A DNA stretch of 35,114 nt from Candidatus Cloacimonadota bacterium (GCA_021157525.1 JAGGWK010000030.1:1-35114); one strand, 5' to 3'. Numbered from the stretch's first letter, positions 10,898 to 18,930 are shown. Notes: a model not told the origin generated them from the sequence alone. Program-made: numbers and translations.

Positions 10898-11337
10898 TGA
10901 CATTGTGCGAAGTATGTGGTAACGAGGTTGCGGCCTCGGCATCTCTTTGTCCCTTTTGTGGTAATCCCCTTTCGAAAAAGAGTACAACCGTCTCTCGCAA
11001 ATTTGCAACCTTTTTCATTAAAAAAGAGATGCCCACCTGCGACGCCGCCTGCCACCTTCTGGAAGAACAGATTCGTCTCTGCGGCAAACGGGGGATCAAG
11101 GTGCTCAAAGTGATTCACGGCTACGGCTCCAGTGGCGTCGGCGGCGAGCTGCGCTGGTGTCTGCGTGAATACATGGATGTTCTTATTCGTCGTGGCTGGA
11201 TGCAGTATTATGTGGCAGGTGAAGAACTCAATCGCCAGACACCAGCAGGCCGCACATTGATTGGTTCTTTTCCACGATATACCAAAGACAAAGATTGGGG
11301 CCGGAAAAACAAGGGTATCACGGTAATTGTGGTTTAA
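10897..11337 (+). CDS. Zinc-ribbon plus Smr-like domain protein
   Basis: A 146-residue protein. The N-terminus is a C4 zinc ribbon: Cys4/Cys7 and Cys18/Cys21 (CEVCG...CPFCG). The remainder, ~46-146, reads as a small MutS-related (Smr) domain: helix, then IKVLKVIHGYGSSGVGGELR with the HGxGxxG signature at 74-80, then a final beta strand GITVIVV. Smr domains bind or cut nucleic acids or act on stalled ribosomes; here the metal ribbon could add RNA or protein contact. TAATG overlap with cca makes this the last gene of the chaperone/RNA operon. Domain call fairly firm; function inferred. Confidence 0.75.
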   Translation: MTLCEVCGNEVAASASLCPFCGNPLSKKSTTVSRKFATFFIKKEMPTCDAACHLLEEQIRLCGKRGIKVLKVIHGYGSSGVGGELRWCLREYMDVLIRRGWMQYYVAGEELNRQTPAGRTLIGSFPRYTKDKDWGRKNKGITVIVV

Positions 11338-11350
11338 GTTGGGAAGAGTA

Positions 11351-11380
11351 ACCACGAATGACACAAATAAACACGAAAGG
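11351..11380. repeat. Three near-identical decamers (ACCACGAATG-type)
   Basis: ACCACGAATG / ACACAAATAA / ACACGAAAGG sit head to tail with a 10-nt period, just after the Smr gene. Similar CACGAATNA decamer strings are, to my memory, a recurrent intergenic motif in environmental bacterial genomes. Confidence 0.5.
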
Positions 11381-11553
11381 GAAAAATCACCGTATTCCTG
11401 AGGAAATCTCCCATAGAGACTCGACGAAGGATGGCAGAAAAAGTTACCTTTCAGTGCATATTTTTCCGGCAACACCTTGCAGGTTAGGGAAAACCCACAA
11501 GGAGATTGAGTAAGGTTCTCAACCTCTGAGCTTAAAAACTACTGAAAAAAAAG

Positions 11554-11587
11554 TGGTGCCCGGGCAGGGCTTGGACACCAGGTTTTT
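11554..11587 (+). terminator. Candidate terminator of the chaperone operon
   Basis: TGGTG (11554-11558) pairs with CACCA (11576-11580), continued past a mismatch by CC/GG, and is followed by GGTTTTT. It has an A-rich run upstream as well, so it could act in both directions. It lies ~215 nt after the last gene, and the 11338-11553 stretch before it holds no convincing gene. Confidence 0.4.
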
Positions 11588-11600
11588 CTATTTCATAAGA

Positions 11601-11635
11601 AAGAAAAAATTGCCCCGACACTCACGCATCGGGGC
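11601..11635 (-). terminator. Rho-independent terminator of the large secreted protein gene
   Basis: On the minus strand GCCCCGA (11635-11629), a 10-nt loop and TCGGGGC (11618-11612) form a 7-bp GC-rich stem, followed by AATTTTTTC. It starts 9 nt after the stop codon of the gene at 11645-14368. Confidence 0.85.
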
Positions 11636-11644
11636 GAAATTCCC

Positions 11645-14368
11645 TTATTTCATCATGATCATTTTCTTGGTAGATGTAAACCCATTGGCCTGCATTTTAT
11701 AGAAATAAACGCCACTTGTAACGGTGTTATTTTCGTCATCATTACCATTCCATGTAACGGTATGAGTGGCTGCATCCATGTGTTCATTTACCAGAGTTTT
11801 AACCTTTTCTCCCTTGATGTTGAATACATCGATCTGAACATTGCCAGCCTGTTTCAGGCTGAAGCTGATTTCAGTAGTGGGATTGAAGGGGTTTGGATAA
11901 TTACCCAGCAGTGCTGTAGCAGCAGCAACCTGATTTCCTGCATCCACATGAATTACGTTTACTGTGTTTGATGCATCAGATTCAAATCCGCCATCGTACA
12001 CTACTTTTACGTTGTAGTCGTAGTTTCCGGAAGCTACGTTGAGGTCGAGAAAGAAGAGGCTGGTAACCTGTCCTGCTTGCACGCCATCACGGTAGATGCG
12101 ATAGGCAAGGATGCCCCGATCGGCAGTTGGAGCAGACCATGTGCACATGATGTTTGGCTGAGCTGGTCCCTGAGAAACAGCGTTGAAGTTTGTAGCTGTG
12201 GGAAGAGTGACAGTTACGTTTGCTACGTTGGATGGATTAGATTCGCCATCGTCGTAGGTAGCAGTTACGTAGTAGGCATAGGTTCCTGCATCCAGTTCGT
12301 CATCGGTAGCGGTGGTGATGGAGGGATCTGTGATAGTTTCTACCACAACGTCATCGCGATACACTTTGTATCCGGTGAGGGAACGGTCTGCGCCACCAAC
12401 GATACCATCGATGCACCAGTTATAATCCAGGGATGCGCCGAGGTTAGGAAGCAAGTCCCAACTACCGTTAAAGTACATCCAGGCGCCTTTATCGGGAACC
12501 ATTGGGCCAGCGTCTGTAGCAGCTGGATGGTCACCGGTAGCAATGATATGGTACCCAATCCAATATTCATTTCCAGCAATAAGAGCTACCGGAGAAGTAA
12601 GAGTATGTGTGAGAATTTCTTCAGGAACCACGCTGTTGGTAACGTCTGCAGAGTAAACTTCTGTTCCGGGATCGCCAAAGCTTCCGCCTTCCCATACTTT
12701 TACTTCTACACTACTGAAGTCAGCAGAGCGAATAACGATTTTTACCGCGGTAAGAGCATTGCCATAGAAGGCGGAAAGCTCGGTAGCGGTGAAACGGGCA
12801 GCGCAGGTAAATTCTGCTGCAGCGCCGGTTCCGATGCCGTTTCCATCATAGCCTGTATTGTAGGAAAGCACGCCACCGGTTCCACCGGGTTGTTGCCATT
12901 CCATCTCTACAGAATTAAAGTCATCTACGTTTGCAGTGAAAGCTGTAGGAGCAGGCCAGGGAGAAGCGGGAAGAAGGGTGAAATCGATACCCGATACTGC
13001 GCCGCCGGCGGTAACGGCTACGTTTGGTACAGCCACGGCGCCATAGCCAGCCAGAGCTGCAATAACGGTATAAGATCCGGGCAATACGGAGAGGGTGTAG
13101 GTGCCGTCTGCTGCCGGATTAGTATTTACGCCACCAGCGCTTACAACTACATCTACCACGTTTCCGGTGCCACCATCCAGAGTAACGGTACCAGAGATTG
13201 TGCCGGGAGTAGGAGGAGTGAGATCGCCGGTGAATTTGTACATCCCGCCGATGCTGGGATTTGTCTGGTCGTTAAATGCGCCAGCCCAACCGGTGGTAGT
13301 GTTTACCCATGCGGTAGCAAGGAATTGTATACCGAAGGTTTCGTCGAAATCTGTCCAGGAGTGGCCACCATCAAAGCTATAGGATGCGCCAGCCATGTTA
13401 TTATTAACGTCTGCACCAGTAGTAATCCAGGTATTTGCTGTGCCGGGAACATATTGGAAGTCGTTTGTGTAGCAGTTACCGGTGTAGGCTACTGCTGTCC
13501 ATGTAACGCCACCGTCAGAAGTTTCAACGATGTCGCCGGTGGTATTTGCGCCTTTATCCTGAGCCAGACCATGCAACGCGTCTCTAAAGCGAACGTCTGT
13601 GTAGACCGTTGCACCGAGGCCAGTATCACTTACATCCCAAGTTAAACCTTTGTCAGTAGAACGGAATACCCGTCCAAGATTAGTGCCAAACCAGATATTG
13701 TCGTCCACAGCGTCATAATATCCTACCACGCCCCATTCTCCAGCAGCAGGAGCGGGGATGTTGGCTTGGGGAACCCGAGTCCAGGATGCGCCAGCGTCTG
13801 TGGTGGTGTAGAGTTCAAAGTAGCCACCGACGGGGTCGCCTTGAGCGAAGCCGGTGTTGGCATCGAAGAAATGCACAATGTTGGGGAAGGAAGCGCCGTT
13901 GGTGTACATATTTGCGTCACCGGAACGTGTCCAGGTTAGGCCGCCATCTGTGGTATGATAGATACCAGTGGCAGTGCCGGCGGAGTGAACGGGAGCCCAT
14001 GCTTCAGTTCCGCTGATACCGAAGATCATAGCGGGTTCGGCTGTGCCGGAAGGACCGTTGATTTCGTGAGATGTCCAGGTAGTTCCGCCATTGGTTGTCA
14101 CAGATACATCGCGATAGTGAAGCTGAGATCCGCTACCATCGTAACCGATACACCATGCGATGTTTTCATCTACTGCATCCATATAGCGAACGCCCGTTGA
14201 AGGATTGGGGAAATTTGTGTTTTGCGTATCCCACTCGAAGGTACGATTAGACGCTTGGATGTCTCGTGTCATCAGTTCAGCGCGGTTTGCATCCAGAGCA
14301 GCAAAGAGCACCGAAGAAGACAGCACGAGCAAGCTCATGACAATAACAATTAACGTTGTCTTTTTCAT
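11645..14368 (-). CDS. Large secreted modular protein: BNR/Ycf48-like repeats, carboxypeptidase-regulatory, Fn3-like and C-terminal sorting domain
   Basis: About 907 residues. A signal peptide (1-~23, MKKTTLIVIV...VLFA) is followed by at least six Asp-box-like units (TTNGGTTW, TTDGGLTW, TTDAGASW, STDKGLTW, TSDGGVTW, SFDGGHSW), a BNR/Ycf48-like beta-propeller over ~40-380. Then come a carboxypeptidase-regulatory-like domain (GTISGTVTLDGG...GYGAVAVPNV, ~385-465), a ~200-residue beta-rich region, two Fn3-like modules (TGYKVYRDD, LAYRIYRDG) and an 88-residue C-terminal domain from LLGNYPNPFNP to KKMIMMK, the FlgD-like/type IX-style sorting domain typical of Cloacimonadota and relatives. AGGAG at 14376-14380 favours ATG 14368 (7 nt) over ATG 14371 (4 nt). 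Likely surface-bound or exported; ligand unknown. Confidence 0.88.
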   Translation of the reverse strand: MKKTTLIVIVMSLLVLSSSVLFAALDANRAELMTRDIQASNRTFEWDTQNTNFPNPSTGVRYMDAVDENIAWCIGYDGSGSQLHYRDVSVTTNGGTTWTSHEINGPSGTAEPAMIFGISGTEAWAPVHSAGTATGIYHTTDGGLTWTRSGDANMYTNGASFPNIVHFFDANTGFAQGDPVGGYFELYTTTDAGASWTRVPQANIPAPAAGEWGVVGYYDAVDDNIWFGTNLGRVFRSTDKGLTWDVSDTGLGATVYTDVRFRDALHGLAQDKGANTTGDIVETSDGGVTWTAVAYTGNCYTNDFQYVPGTANTWITTGADVNNNMAGASYSFDGGHSWTDFDETFGIQFLATAWVNTTTGWAGAFNDQTNPSIGGMYKFTGDLTPPTPGTISGTVTLDGGTGNVVDVVVSAGGVNTNPAADGTYTLSVLPGSYTVIAALAGYGAVAVPNVAVTAGGAVSGIDFTLLPASPWPAPTAFTANVDDFNSVEMEWQQPGGTGGVLSYNTGYDGNGIGTGAAAEFTCAARFTATELSAFYGNALTAVKIVIRSADFSSVEVKVWEGGSFGDPGTEVYSADVTNSVVPEEILTHTLTSPVALIAGNEYWIGYHIIATGDHPAATDAGPMVPDKGAWMYFNGSWDLLPNLGASLDYNWCIDGIVGGADRSLTGYKVYRDDVVVETITDPSITTATDDELDAGTYAYYVTATYDDGESNPSNVANVTVTLPTATNFNAVSQGPAQPNIMCTWSAPTADRGILAYRIYRDGVQAGQVTSLFFLDLNVASGNYDYNVKVVYDGGFESDASNTVNVIHVDAGNQVAAATALLGNYPNPFNPTTEISFSLKQAGNVQIDVFNIKGEKVKTLVNEHMDAATHTVTWNGNDDENNTVTSGVYFYKMQANGFTSTKKMIMMK

Positions 14369-14392
14369 CATTTTTCTCCTTATATCTTTTAA

Positions 14393-14414
14393 AATATACT
14401 CTTGCATTTGCAAG
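14393..14414 (-). promoter_or_regulatory. Candidate promoter -10 with adjoining palindromic operator
   Basis: On the minus strand TATATT (14398-14393) lies ~22 nt before the start codon of the secreted protein gene, and directly upstream is the inverted repeat CTTGCA-TT-TGCAAG (14401-14414). A palindrome placed where the -35/-10 spacer should be suggests repressor binding. No good -35 is visible. Confidence 0.4.
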
Positions 14415-14613
14415 TTTAGTGCCAGAGACAACAGCGGTGATAATTGTTCAAGTTTTAATTGGTAACAATGAGAAATTTATGGTAATTTTATCGGTCTGAA
14501 TGCAGCATAACTGATTTTATTTCATAGGAATGATCTGTGAAATGTCTTTTCCGTTGAATGCTGGAATAAGCAGTGTCCCAGAGATGAGGCAGGATGGCAA
14601 TAGCTCTGTGTCG

Positions 14614-14673
14614 GGAGCTTTTTGTAAACAATCAGCACACTAAGGCCGTGCGGTTTACACTGCAAAAAACTCC
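14614..14673. repeat. 60-nt imperfect inverted repeat downstream of the tRNA
   Basis: GGAGCTTTTTG-TAAAC on the left (from 14614) matches the reverse complement of GTTTA-CACTG-CAAAAAACTCC on the right (to 14673) with a 5-nt bulge, and an inner GCAC/GTGC stem caps it. It lies in the ~370-nt gap between the secreted protein gene and tRNA-Val, where I see no coding sequence. Confidence 0.45.
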
Positions 14674-14736
14674 ACAAGGACAAAAGGGCCTCGATCAATT
14701 TACATTTTTGCTATGGGGTAGATTATATTGAGAAAA

Positions 14737-14812
14737 TGGTGGGCAATACTGGACTCGAACCAGTGACTTCTACGATGTGAACGTAGCGCTCTACCGACTG
14801 AGCTAATCACCC
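14737..14812 (-). tRNA. tRNA-Val (anticodon CAC)
   Basis: The minus strand folds as a full cloverleaf of 76 nt including encoded CCA (14739-14737). Acceptor GGGTGAT pairs with ATTGCCC (two G-U pairs). The D arm is GCTC...GAGC. The anticodon arm is CTACG-TTCACAT-CGTAG with CAC read from 14779-14777. The T arm is ACTGG-TTCGAGT-CCAGT. CAC reads GUG, valine. It lies between ruvB and the secreted protein gene, same strand. Confidence 0.96.
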
Positions 14813-14869
14813 GCCAAAATATGAAGCTAAAAAGGAACCTGCGCATTATCCGTCAAGACTAAAAAAACC

Positions 14870-15907
14870 CTAAGACTCGGTATCCATGGTTTCAAATATA
14901 TCCATTTGCCGTTGGTTTGGCGTTATTTTAAAATGTTTGTATGCCTTGATGGTAGACTTCCGTCCCTGAGCTGTGCGGTCGAGAAATCCTTGCTGGATGA
15001 GATAAGGCTCGTAGATTTCCTCCACCGTCCCGGGATCTTCACCCACAGCTACCGCCAGAGTTTTCAGTCCCACAGGACCACCATTGTAGTTTTCCATTAT
15101 GGTCATCAGGATGCGTTTATCCATGTCGTCCAGGCCGGCATCGTCCACATTGAGCATCTGCAGAGCCCGGCGGGCAATATCCAGAGTAATCACGCCGTCG
15201 CCCCGGATCTGTGCATAGTCTCTCACACGGCGCAACAGGCGATTTGCCACCCGTGGTGTACCTCTGCTGCGGCGGGCGATTTCGATGGCTCCTTCCTCTT
15301 CGATAGGCACATCCAGCAATCGGGCTGAGCGTTTTACGATGCTGAGAATGCTGGCCATGTCATAATAATCCAGCCGTAACACCAGGCCAAAGCGTGCCCG
15401 CAATGGCGATGTGAGCAATCCGGCGCGGGTGGTGGCACCGATGAGGGTAAAGGGTTCGATCTCTATTTTCAGTGAGCGGGCGCTGGGGCCACTGTCTATG
15501 ATAATCTCCATCTCGAAATCTTCTATGGCGGGATACATATATTCTTCCACCACGTGGTTAAGGCGGTGGATTTCATCGATGAAAAAGACGTCATGGGATT
15601 GCAGGTTTGTAAGGATGCCGGCAAGGTCGGGCGCTTTTTCCAGCACCGGGCCGGAGCTTACTTTTATTTCTACTTCCAGCTCATTGGCGATAATATTCGC
15701 CAAAGTGGTTTTTCCCAGCCCCGGAGGGCCGTAAAAGAGGATGTGATCCAGTGGCTCATTACGCAGTTTCGCCGCTTGAATGGAGATGTCGAGAATCTCT
15801 TTAATCTGATCCTGTCCTACAAAATCATCCAATCGCTTTGGCCGCAAAGTTCGGTCAAAATCCTTTTCATCCGTCATTACGTCAGGATTTGAAATTCGTT
15901 GTAACAT
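14870..15907 (-). CDS. ruvB: Holliday junction branch migration helicase RuvB
   Basis: A 345-residue AAA+ motor that works with RuvA and RuvC to move Holliday junctions. Signatures: [11 protein letters not shown], Walker A GPPGLGKT (60-67), Walker B DEIH (111-114), sensor/arginine-finger region [18 protein letters not shown], and a C-terminal winged helix with [10 protein letters not shown] and [18 protein letters not shown] precedes the ATG by 3 nt. No ruvA or ruvC adjoins it; it is divergent from the thiamine operon and followed by tRNA-Val. Full length. Confidence 0.98.
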   Translation of the reverse strand: MLQRISNPDVMTDEKDFDRTLRPKRLDDFVGQDQIKEILDISIQAAKLRNEPLDHILFYGPPGLGKTTLANIIANELEVEIKVSSGPVLEKAPDLAGILTNLQSHDVFFIDEIHRLNHVVEEYMYPAIEDFEMEIIIDSGPSARSLKIEIEPFTLIGATTRAGLLTSPLRARFGLVLRLDYYDMASILSIVKRSARLLDVPIEEEGAIEIARRSRGTPRVANRLLRRVRDYAQIRGDGVITLDIARRALQMLNVDDAGLDDMDKRILMTIMENYNGGPVGLKTLAVAVGEDPGTVEEIYEPYLIQQGFLDRTAQGRKSTIKAYKHFKITPNQRQMDIFETMDTES

Positions 15908-15979
15908 AGCTCTCCCTGTTTCTCGTTTCTTAAAACAAGAGATGGGGTTTGATCAAATCTGTCAACGCCGATTTTTCCG

Positions 15980-16007
15980 GCAGGATGGCAGACCACCGGC
16001 ATCCTGC
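15980..16007. repeat. Perfect 8-bp inverted repeat between ruvB and the riboswitch
   Basis: GCAGGATG (15980-15987) and CATCCTGC (16000-16007) flank 12 nt. It lies in the divergent ruvB/thi promoter region and may be an operator or an RNA hairpin on the ruvB side. The rest of 15908-16079 shows only a TTGACA (16039-16044) as a possible -35 for the thi transcript, without a clear -10. Confidence 0.45.
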
Positions 16008-16079
16008 AAAATAATAGACCATCGATGGGTGAAAGCGGTTGACATCCAGACTACTCTCGAAAAAGCTCCTTACCAAATA

Positions 16080-16200
16080 GTAACAGGGGTGCCTGAAAAG
16101 GCTGAGATCAGACCCTTTGAACCTGATACGGGTAATGCCGACGCAGGGAGTTCACCACTCTCTTCAATCACGCATTGCCTCCCCTTGAAAAATCGGAGGT
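16080..16200 (+). promoter_or_regulatory. TPP riboswitch with a probable Shine-Dalgarno-sequestering platform
   Basis: The aptamer (16080-16155) has the THI-box signatures GGGGTGCC, GGCTGAGATCA, ACCCTTTGAACCTGAT, GGGTAATGCC and GCAGGGAG. P1 can form between GTAAC (16080-16084) and GTTCAC (16150-16155). Downstream, CCTCC (16178-16182) is complementary to the Shine-Dalgarno GGAGG (16195-16199) of thi4. The same segment, as CTCCC (16179-16183), can instead pair with GGGAG (16146-16150) of the aptamer's 3' edge. So ligand binding should free CCTCC to hide the ribosome site, lowering translation of thi4-thiE-thiC. The aptamer call is secure; the switch is inferred from base pairing. Confidence 0.95.
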
Positions 16201-16204
16201 ATCT

Positions 16205-16975
16205 ATGGAAACAATCGTGTCACGGGGAATCGTGGCTTCGTACCACAAAAAACTGATGGAAAATCTATCGGTGGATGTGGCAATCGTTGGGGGTGGCCCC
16301 AGCGGATTGGTAGCCGCCGCAACGCTGGCCAAGGCTGGGAAAAAAGTAGCGCTGTTTGAGCGCAAACTGGCTCCCGGCGGCGGTATGTGGGGCGGCGCCA
16401 TGATGTTTAATCAAATCGTGGTGCAGCAGGATGCGGTGGAAATCCTCGATGAATACGGCATCACACGGGAACCTTTTGAAGCGGGCTACTGGCTTTGCGA
16501 CTCGGTGGAGGCCACGGCTGCCCTCATCTTTGCAGCTAAAAAGGCCGGAGCCACCATCTTCAATTGTTATTCGGTGGAAGATGTGGTTTTTCAAAATAGC
16601 GCAGTGACGGGTGTGGTGGTAAACTGGACCCCTGTTCAAAGCGCCGGGATGCATGTGGATCCGCTAGTGATCATGGCAAAATCGGTATTGGATAGTACTG
16701 GTCATCCCTGCGAAGTAAGTAGATTGCTGGCATCTAAAAATGATGTAACGCTGAACACACCTACCGGCGGCGTGGTTGGGGAGCGGTCTCTCTCCATAGA
16801 AGAGGGTGAACGCACCACCGTGGAAAATACCAAAGAAATCTTCCCCGGCCTTTTTGTAAGCGGGATGGCGGCAAATGGCGTGTGTGGCAGTTTCCGCATG
16901 GGCCCCATCTTTGGCGGGATGCTGAATAGTGGTAAAAAAGTTACTCGTCTCATCATAGAAAAGCTGGATGCCTGA
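16205..16975 (+). CDS. thi4: Thiazole synthase Thi4, sulfide-dependent (non-suicide) type
   Basis: A 256-residue Thi4 family protein that makes the adenylated thiazole precursor from NAD, glycine and a sulfur source. The NAD-binding motif is VGGGPSG (28-34), followed by ERKLAPGGGMWGG, and the C-terminus has FRMGPIFGGMLNSGKK. Where fungal and plant enzymes carry the sacrificed Cys in a CMDPN motif, this has MHVDPL with His150, as in catalytic archaeal enzymes that use sulfide. That fits an anaerobic, sulfidic habitat. The ATG at 16205 is chosen because it follows CGGAGGT by 4 nt; a TTG at 16175 would lie inside the regulatory hairpin. Overlaps thiE by 8 nt. Confidence 0.95.
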   Translation: METIVSRGIVASYHKKLMENLSVDVAIVGGGPSGLVAAATLAKAGKKVALFERKLAPGGGMWGGAMMFNQIVVQQDAVEILDEYGITREPFEAGYWLCDSVEATAALIFAAKKAGATIFNCYSVEDVVFQNSAVTGVVVNWTPVQSAGMHVDPLVIMAKSVLDSTGHPCEVSRLLASKNDVTLNTPTGGVVGERSLSIEEGERTTVENTKEIFPGLFVSGMAANGVCGSFRMGPIFGGMLNSGKKVTRLIIEKLDA

Positions 16976-17606
16976 GATGCAGGATTTTGGCCTCTATCTC
17001 ATCATCACAAAGCCAAAACTGTCCTATGGTGAAATTGCCCGCATCGCTGTAAAACACAACATCCGCTACCTGCAATTGCGAGAAAAACATCTCAGCGACC
17101 GGGCTTTGCTGGCTGCCGCCAGAGAGATCAAACGCATCACCCGAAACACTACTACGCAGTTGGTGATAAACGACCGTCCGGATATCGCGTTGCTGGCGGA
17201 TGCCGACTGCCTGCATCTGGGGCAAGATGATCTTTCCATCCAGGATGCGAGGAAAATCGTAGGTGAAAAGATGGCTATCGGCCTCAGCACTCACAGCATC
17301 CGGCAAGCAGAAAAAGCCCTGCAACACAACCCCGCCTACATCGGCTTCGGGCCCATCTATCCCACTCCCACCAAGGCAAATCCAGACCCCCCGGTGGGCA
17401 CCGATAAAATAGCAGAAGTGGTGAAAATGGCTGCACAGAAGCAGATTCCCGTGGTGGCTGTCGGCGGCATATTCCCGCAGCACATTTACCGCATACTGGA
17501 TGCAGGAGCTCAAAACCTCTGCATGGTACGCTACCTGATGGAGAGCACACACACCGAGGAACGGGTGATGGAAATAAGCAAATCAATACAAGAGAGGAAA
17601 AAATGA
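16968..17606 (+). CDS. thiE: Thiamine-phosphate synthase ThiE
   Basis: A 212-residue TIM-barrel enzyme that joins hydroxymethylpyrimidine pyrophosphate with thiazole phosphate. Motifs: YLQLREKHLSDR, VINDRPDIALLADADCLHLGQDD split across strands 4-5, IGLSTHS, YIGFGPIYPTPTK and VVAVGGI. The ATG at 16968 lies inside the end of thi4; an in-frame ATG at 16977 is an alternative. It ends in ATGA overlap with thiC. Length and motifs are normal. Together with thi4 and thiC it supplies thiamine phosphate; no thiD kinase is present in the window. Confidence 0.96.
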   Translation: MPEMQDFGLYLIITKPKLSYGEIARIAVKHNIRYLQLREKHLSDRALLAAAREIKRITRNTTTQLVINDRPDIALLADADCLHLGQDDLSIQDARKIVGEKMAIGLSTHSIRQAEKALQHNPAYIGFGPIYPTPTKANPDPPVGTDKIAEVVKMAAQKQIPVVAVGGIFPQHIYRILDAGAQNLCMVRYLMESTHTEERVMEISKSIQERKK

Positions 17607-18877
17607 CACAAATGCAACAGGCCCGCAAGGGCATTATAACTCCGGAAATGAAAACCGTGGCCGCCTACGAACAGGTGGAGATTCAGTGGCTTCTGGCCGA
17701 AGTGGCGGCGGGACGCATCGCGATTCCCAAAAATCGCAACCACGATTTCCCGGCTCGGGGAATTGGCAACGGCCTGAAAACCAAAGTGAACGCCAATATC
17801 GGCACCAGCGGCCTTCGCTGCCGGGAAGAACAGGAATTGCGCAAACTGGACATGGCGGTGCAGTATGGCGCCGATGCCGTGATGGACCTTTCTACCGGTG
17901 GTAACCTCAACGATATCCGGCAAAAAATGATTAGCCACTCCCCGGTAATGATCGGCACCGTGCCCATCTACGCTGTGATGACACGCATCGCCGACCAAGA
18001 TAAACCCTTCAGCACCATGACTGCCGATATGCTTTTCGATGAACTGGAGCTTCAGGGTCAACAAGGTGTAGATTTCATGACTCTTCACTGCGGCGTAACC
18101 CGGCGGTCATTGGAATTTCTGAAAAATCATGAGCGGGTCGGCGGCATCGTGAGCAGAGGTGGCAGTTTACTGAAACGCTGGATGATAGATAATGATGCAG
18201 AGAATCCGCTTTATGAGCAGTACGACAGAGTTTTGGACATCTGCGAAAAGTATGATGTCACCATCAGTCTGGGTGACGGACTGCGTCCCGGTGCCGGTGC
18301 CGATGCATCTGATCGTGGGCAAATGGCTGAACTTCTGGTCTTGGGTGAGCTCACGCAACGGGCCTTTGAGCGGGGTGTGCAGGTGCTGGTAGAAGGCCCC
18401 GGCCATGTGCCGTTGGATCAGGTGGCCATGAATGTGCAATTGATGAAACGGGTGTGCCACAATGCACCATTTTATGTGCTGGGCCCACTGGTTACGGATA
18501 TTGCTCCGGGATATGATCACATTGTGGGCGCTATCGGCGGTGCTATTGCCGCCGCCGCCGGCGTGGATTTCCTGTGCTATGTTACTCCCGCCGAACATCT
18601 GTGTTTGCCAAACGAAGAAGATGTGAAGCAGGGGGTAATGGCCAGCCGGATTGCTGCTCATAGCGGTGATGTGGTAAAGGGTGTGAAAGGCGCCCGGGAA
18701 CAGGATTTTGCCATCAGCAAAGCACGCCGGGATCTGGATTGGGATGCAATCTATGCCAATGCCATCGACCCGGAACATGCCCGTATGCGCAAGATGCAGT
18801 CGGAAGGTGCCGACGATGATGCCTGCAGCATGTGCGGTAAATTATGTGCTGTAAAGACCGATAGAAATCTGAAGTAA
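17603..18877 (+). CDS. thiC: Phosphomethylpyrimidine synthase ThiC
   Basis: A 424-residue radical-SAM enzyme that rearranges aminoimidazole ribotide to hydroxymethylpyrimidine phosphate. Motifs: NANIGTS, MDLSTGG, TLHCGVTRRSLEFL, ISLGDGLRPGAGADA, EGPGHVPLDQV, GPLVTDIAPGYDHI and DFLCYVTPAEHLCLP. The iron-sulfur cluster ligands are at the C-terminus, Cys408-x2-Cys411-x3-Cys415. This is the short form without the extra N-terminal domain of the enterobacterial enzyme. GAGAGGAAAAA precedes the ATG, which overlaps the thiE stop. A strong terminator follows 14 nt after the stop. Confidence 0.98.
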   Translation: MTQMQQARKGIITPEMKTVAAYEQVEIQWLLAEVAAGRIAIPKNRNHDFPARGIGNGLKTKVNANIGTSGLRCREEQELRKLDMAVQYGADAVMDLSTGGNLNDIRQKMISHSPVMIGTVPIYAVMTRIADQDKPFSTMTADMLFDELELQGQQGVDFMTLHCGVTRRSLEFLKNHERVGGIVSRGGSLLKRWMIDNDAENPLYEQYDRVLDICEKYDVTISLGDGLRPGAGADASDRGQMAELLVLGELTQRAFERGVQVLVEGPGHVPLDQVAMNVQLMKRVCHNAPFYVLGPLVTDIAPGYDHIVGAIGGAIAAAAGVDFLCYVTPAEHLCLPNEEDVKQGVMASRIAAHSGDVVKGVKGAREQDFAISKARRDLDWDAIYANAIDPEHARMRKMQSEGADDDACSMCGKLCAVKTDRNLK

Positions 18878-18891
18878 TTTCAGGATACGTA

Positions 18892-18930
18892 AAAAACCGG
18901 TTTCCGGAAAATCTCCGGAAGCCGGTTTTT
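18892..18930. terminator. Strong bidirectional terminator after thiC
   Basis: ACCGGTTTCCGG (18896-18907) pairs with CCGGAAGCCGGT (18915-18926), 12 bp including one G-U, around a 7-nt loop, flanked by A4 on the left and T4 on the right. It ends the thi operon and can also stop the minus-strand metallophosphoesterase transcript coming from the right. Confidence 0.93.

Noticed and set aside
11358-11513. 51-codon ORF after the Smr gene
   Set aside because: Starts inside the decamer repeat, only a distant GAAGAG upstream, rare codons and no recognisable features.
12077-13645. 522-codon open frame on the + strand opposite the large secreted protein gene
   Set aside because: Very long, but Cys/Ser/Gly-rich with no domain, no ribosome site, and it mirrors the biased codons of the real minus-strand gene. 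The minus frame has signal peptide, repeats and sorting domain.
16175-16204. TTG extension of thi4 upstream of ATG 16205
   Set aside because: It would place the start inside the anti-Shine-Dalgarno stem, and the GGAGG at 16195-16199 clearly serves ATG 16205.
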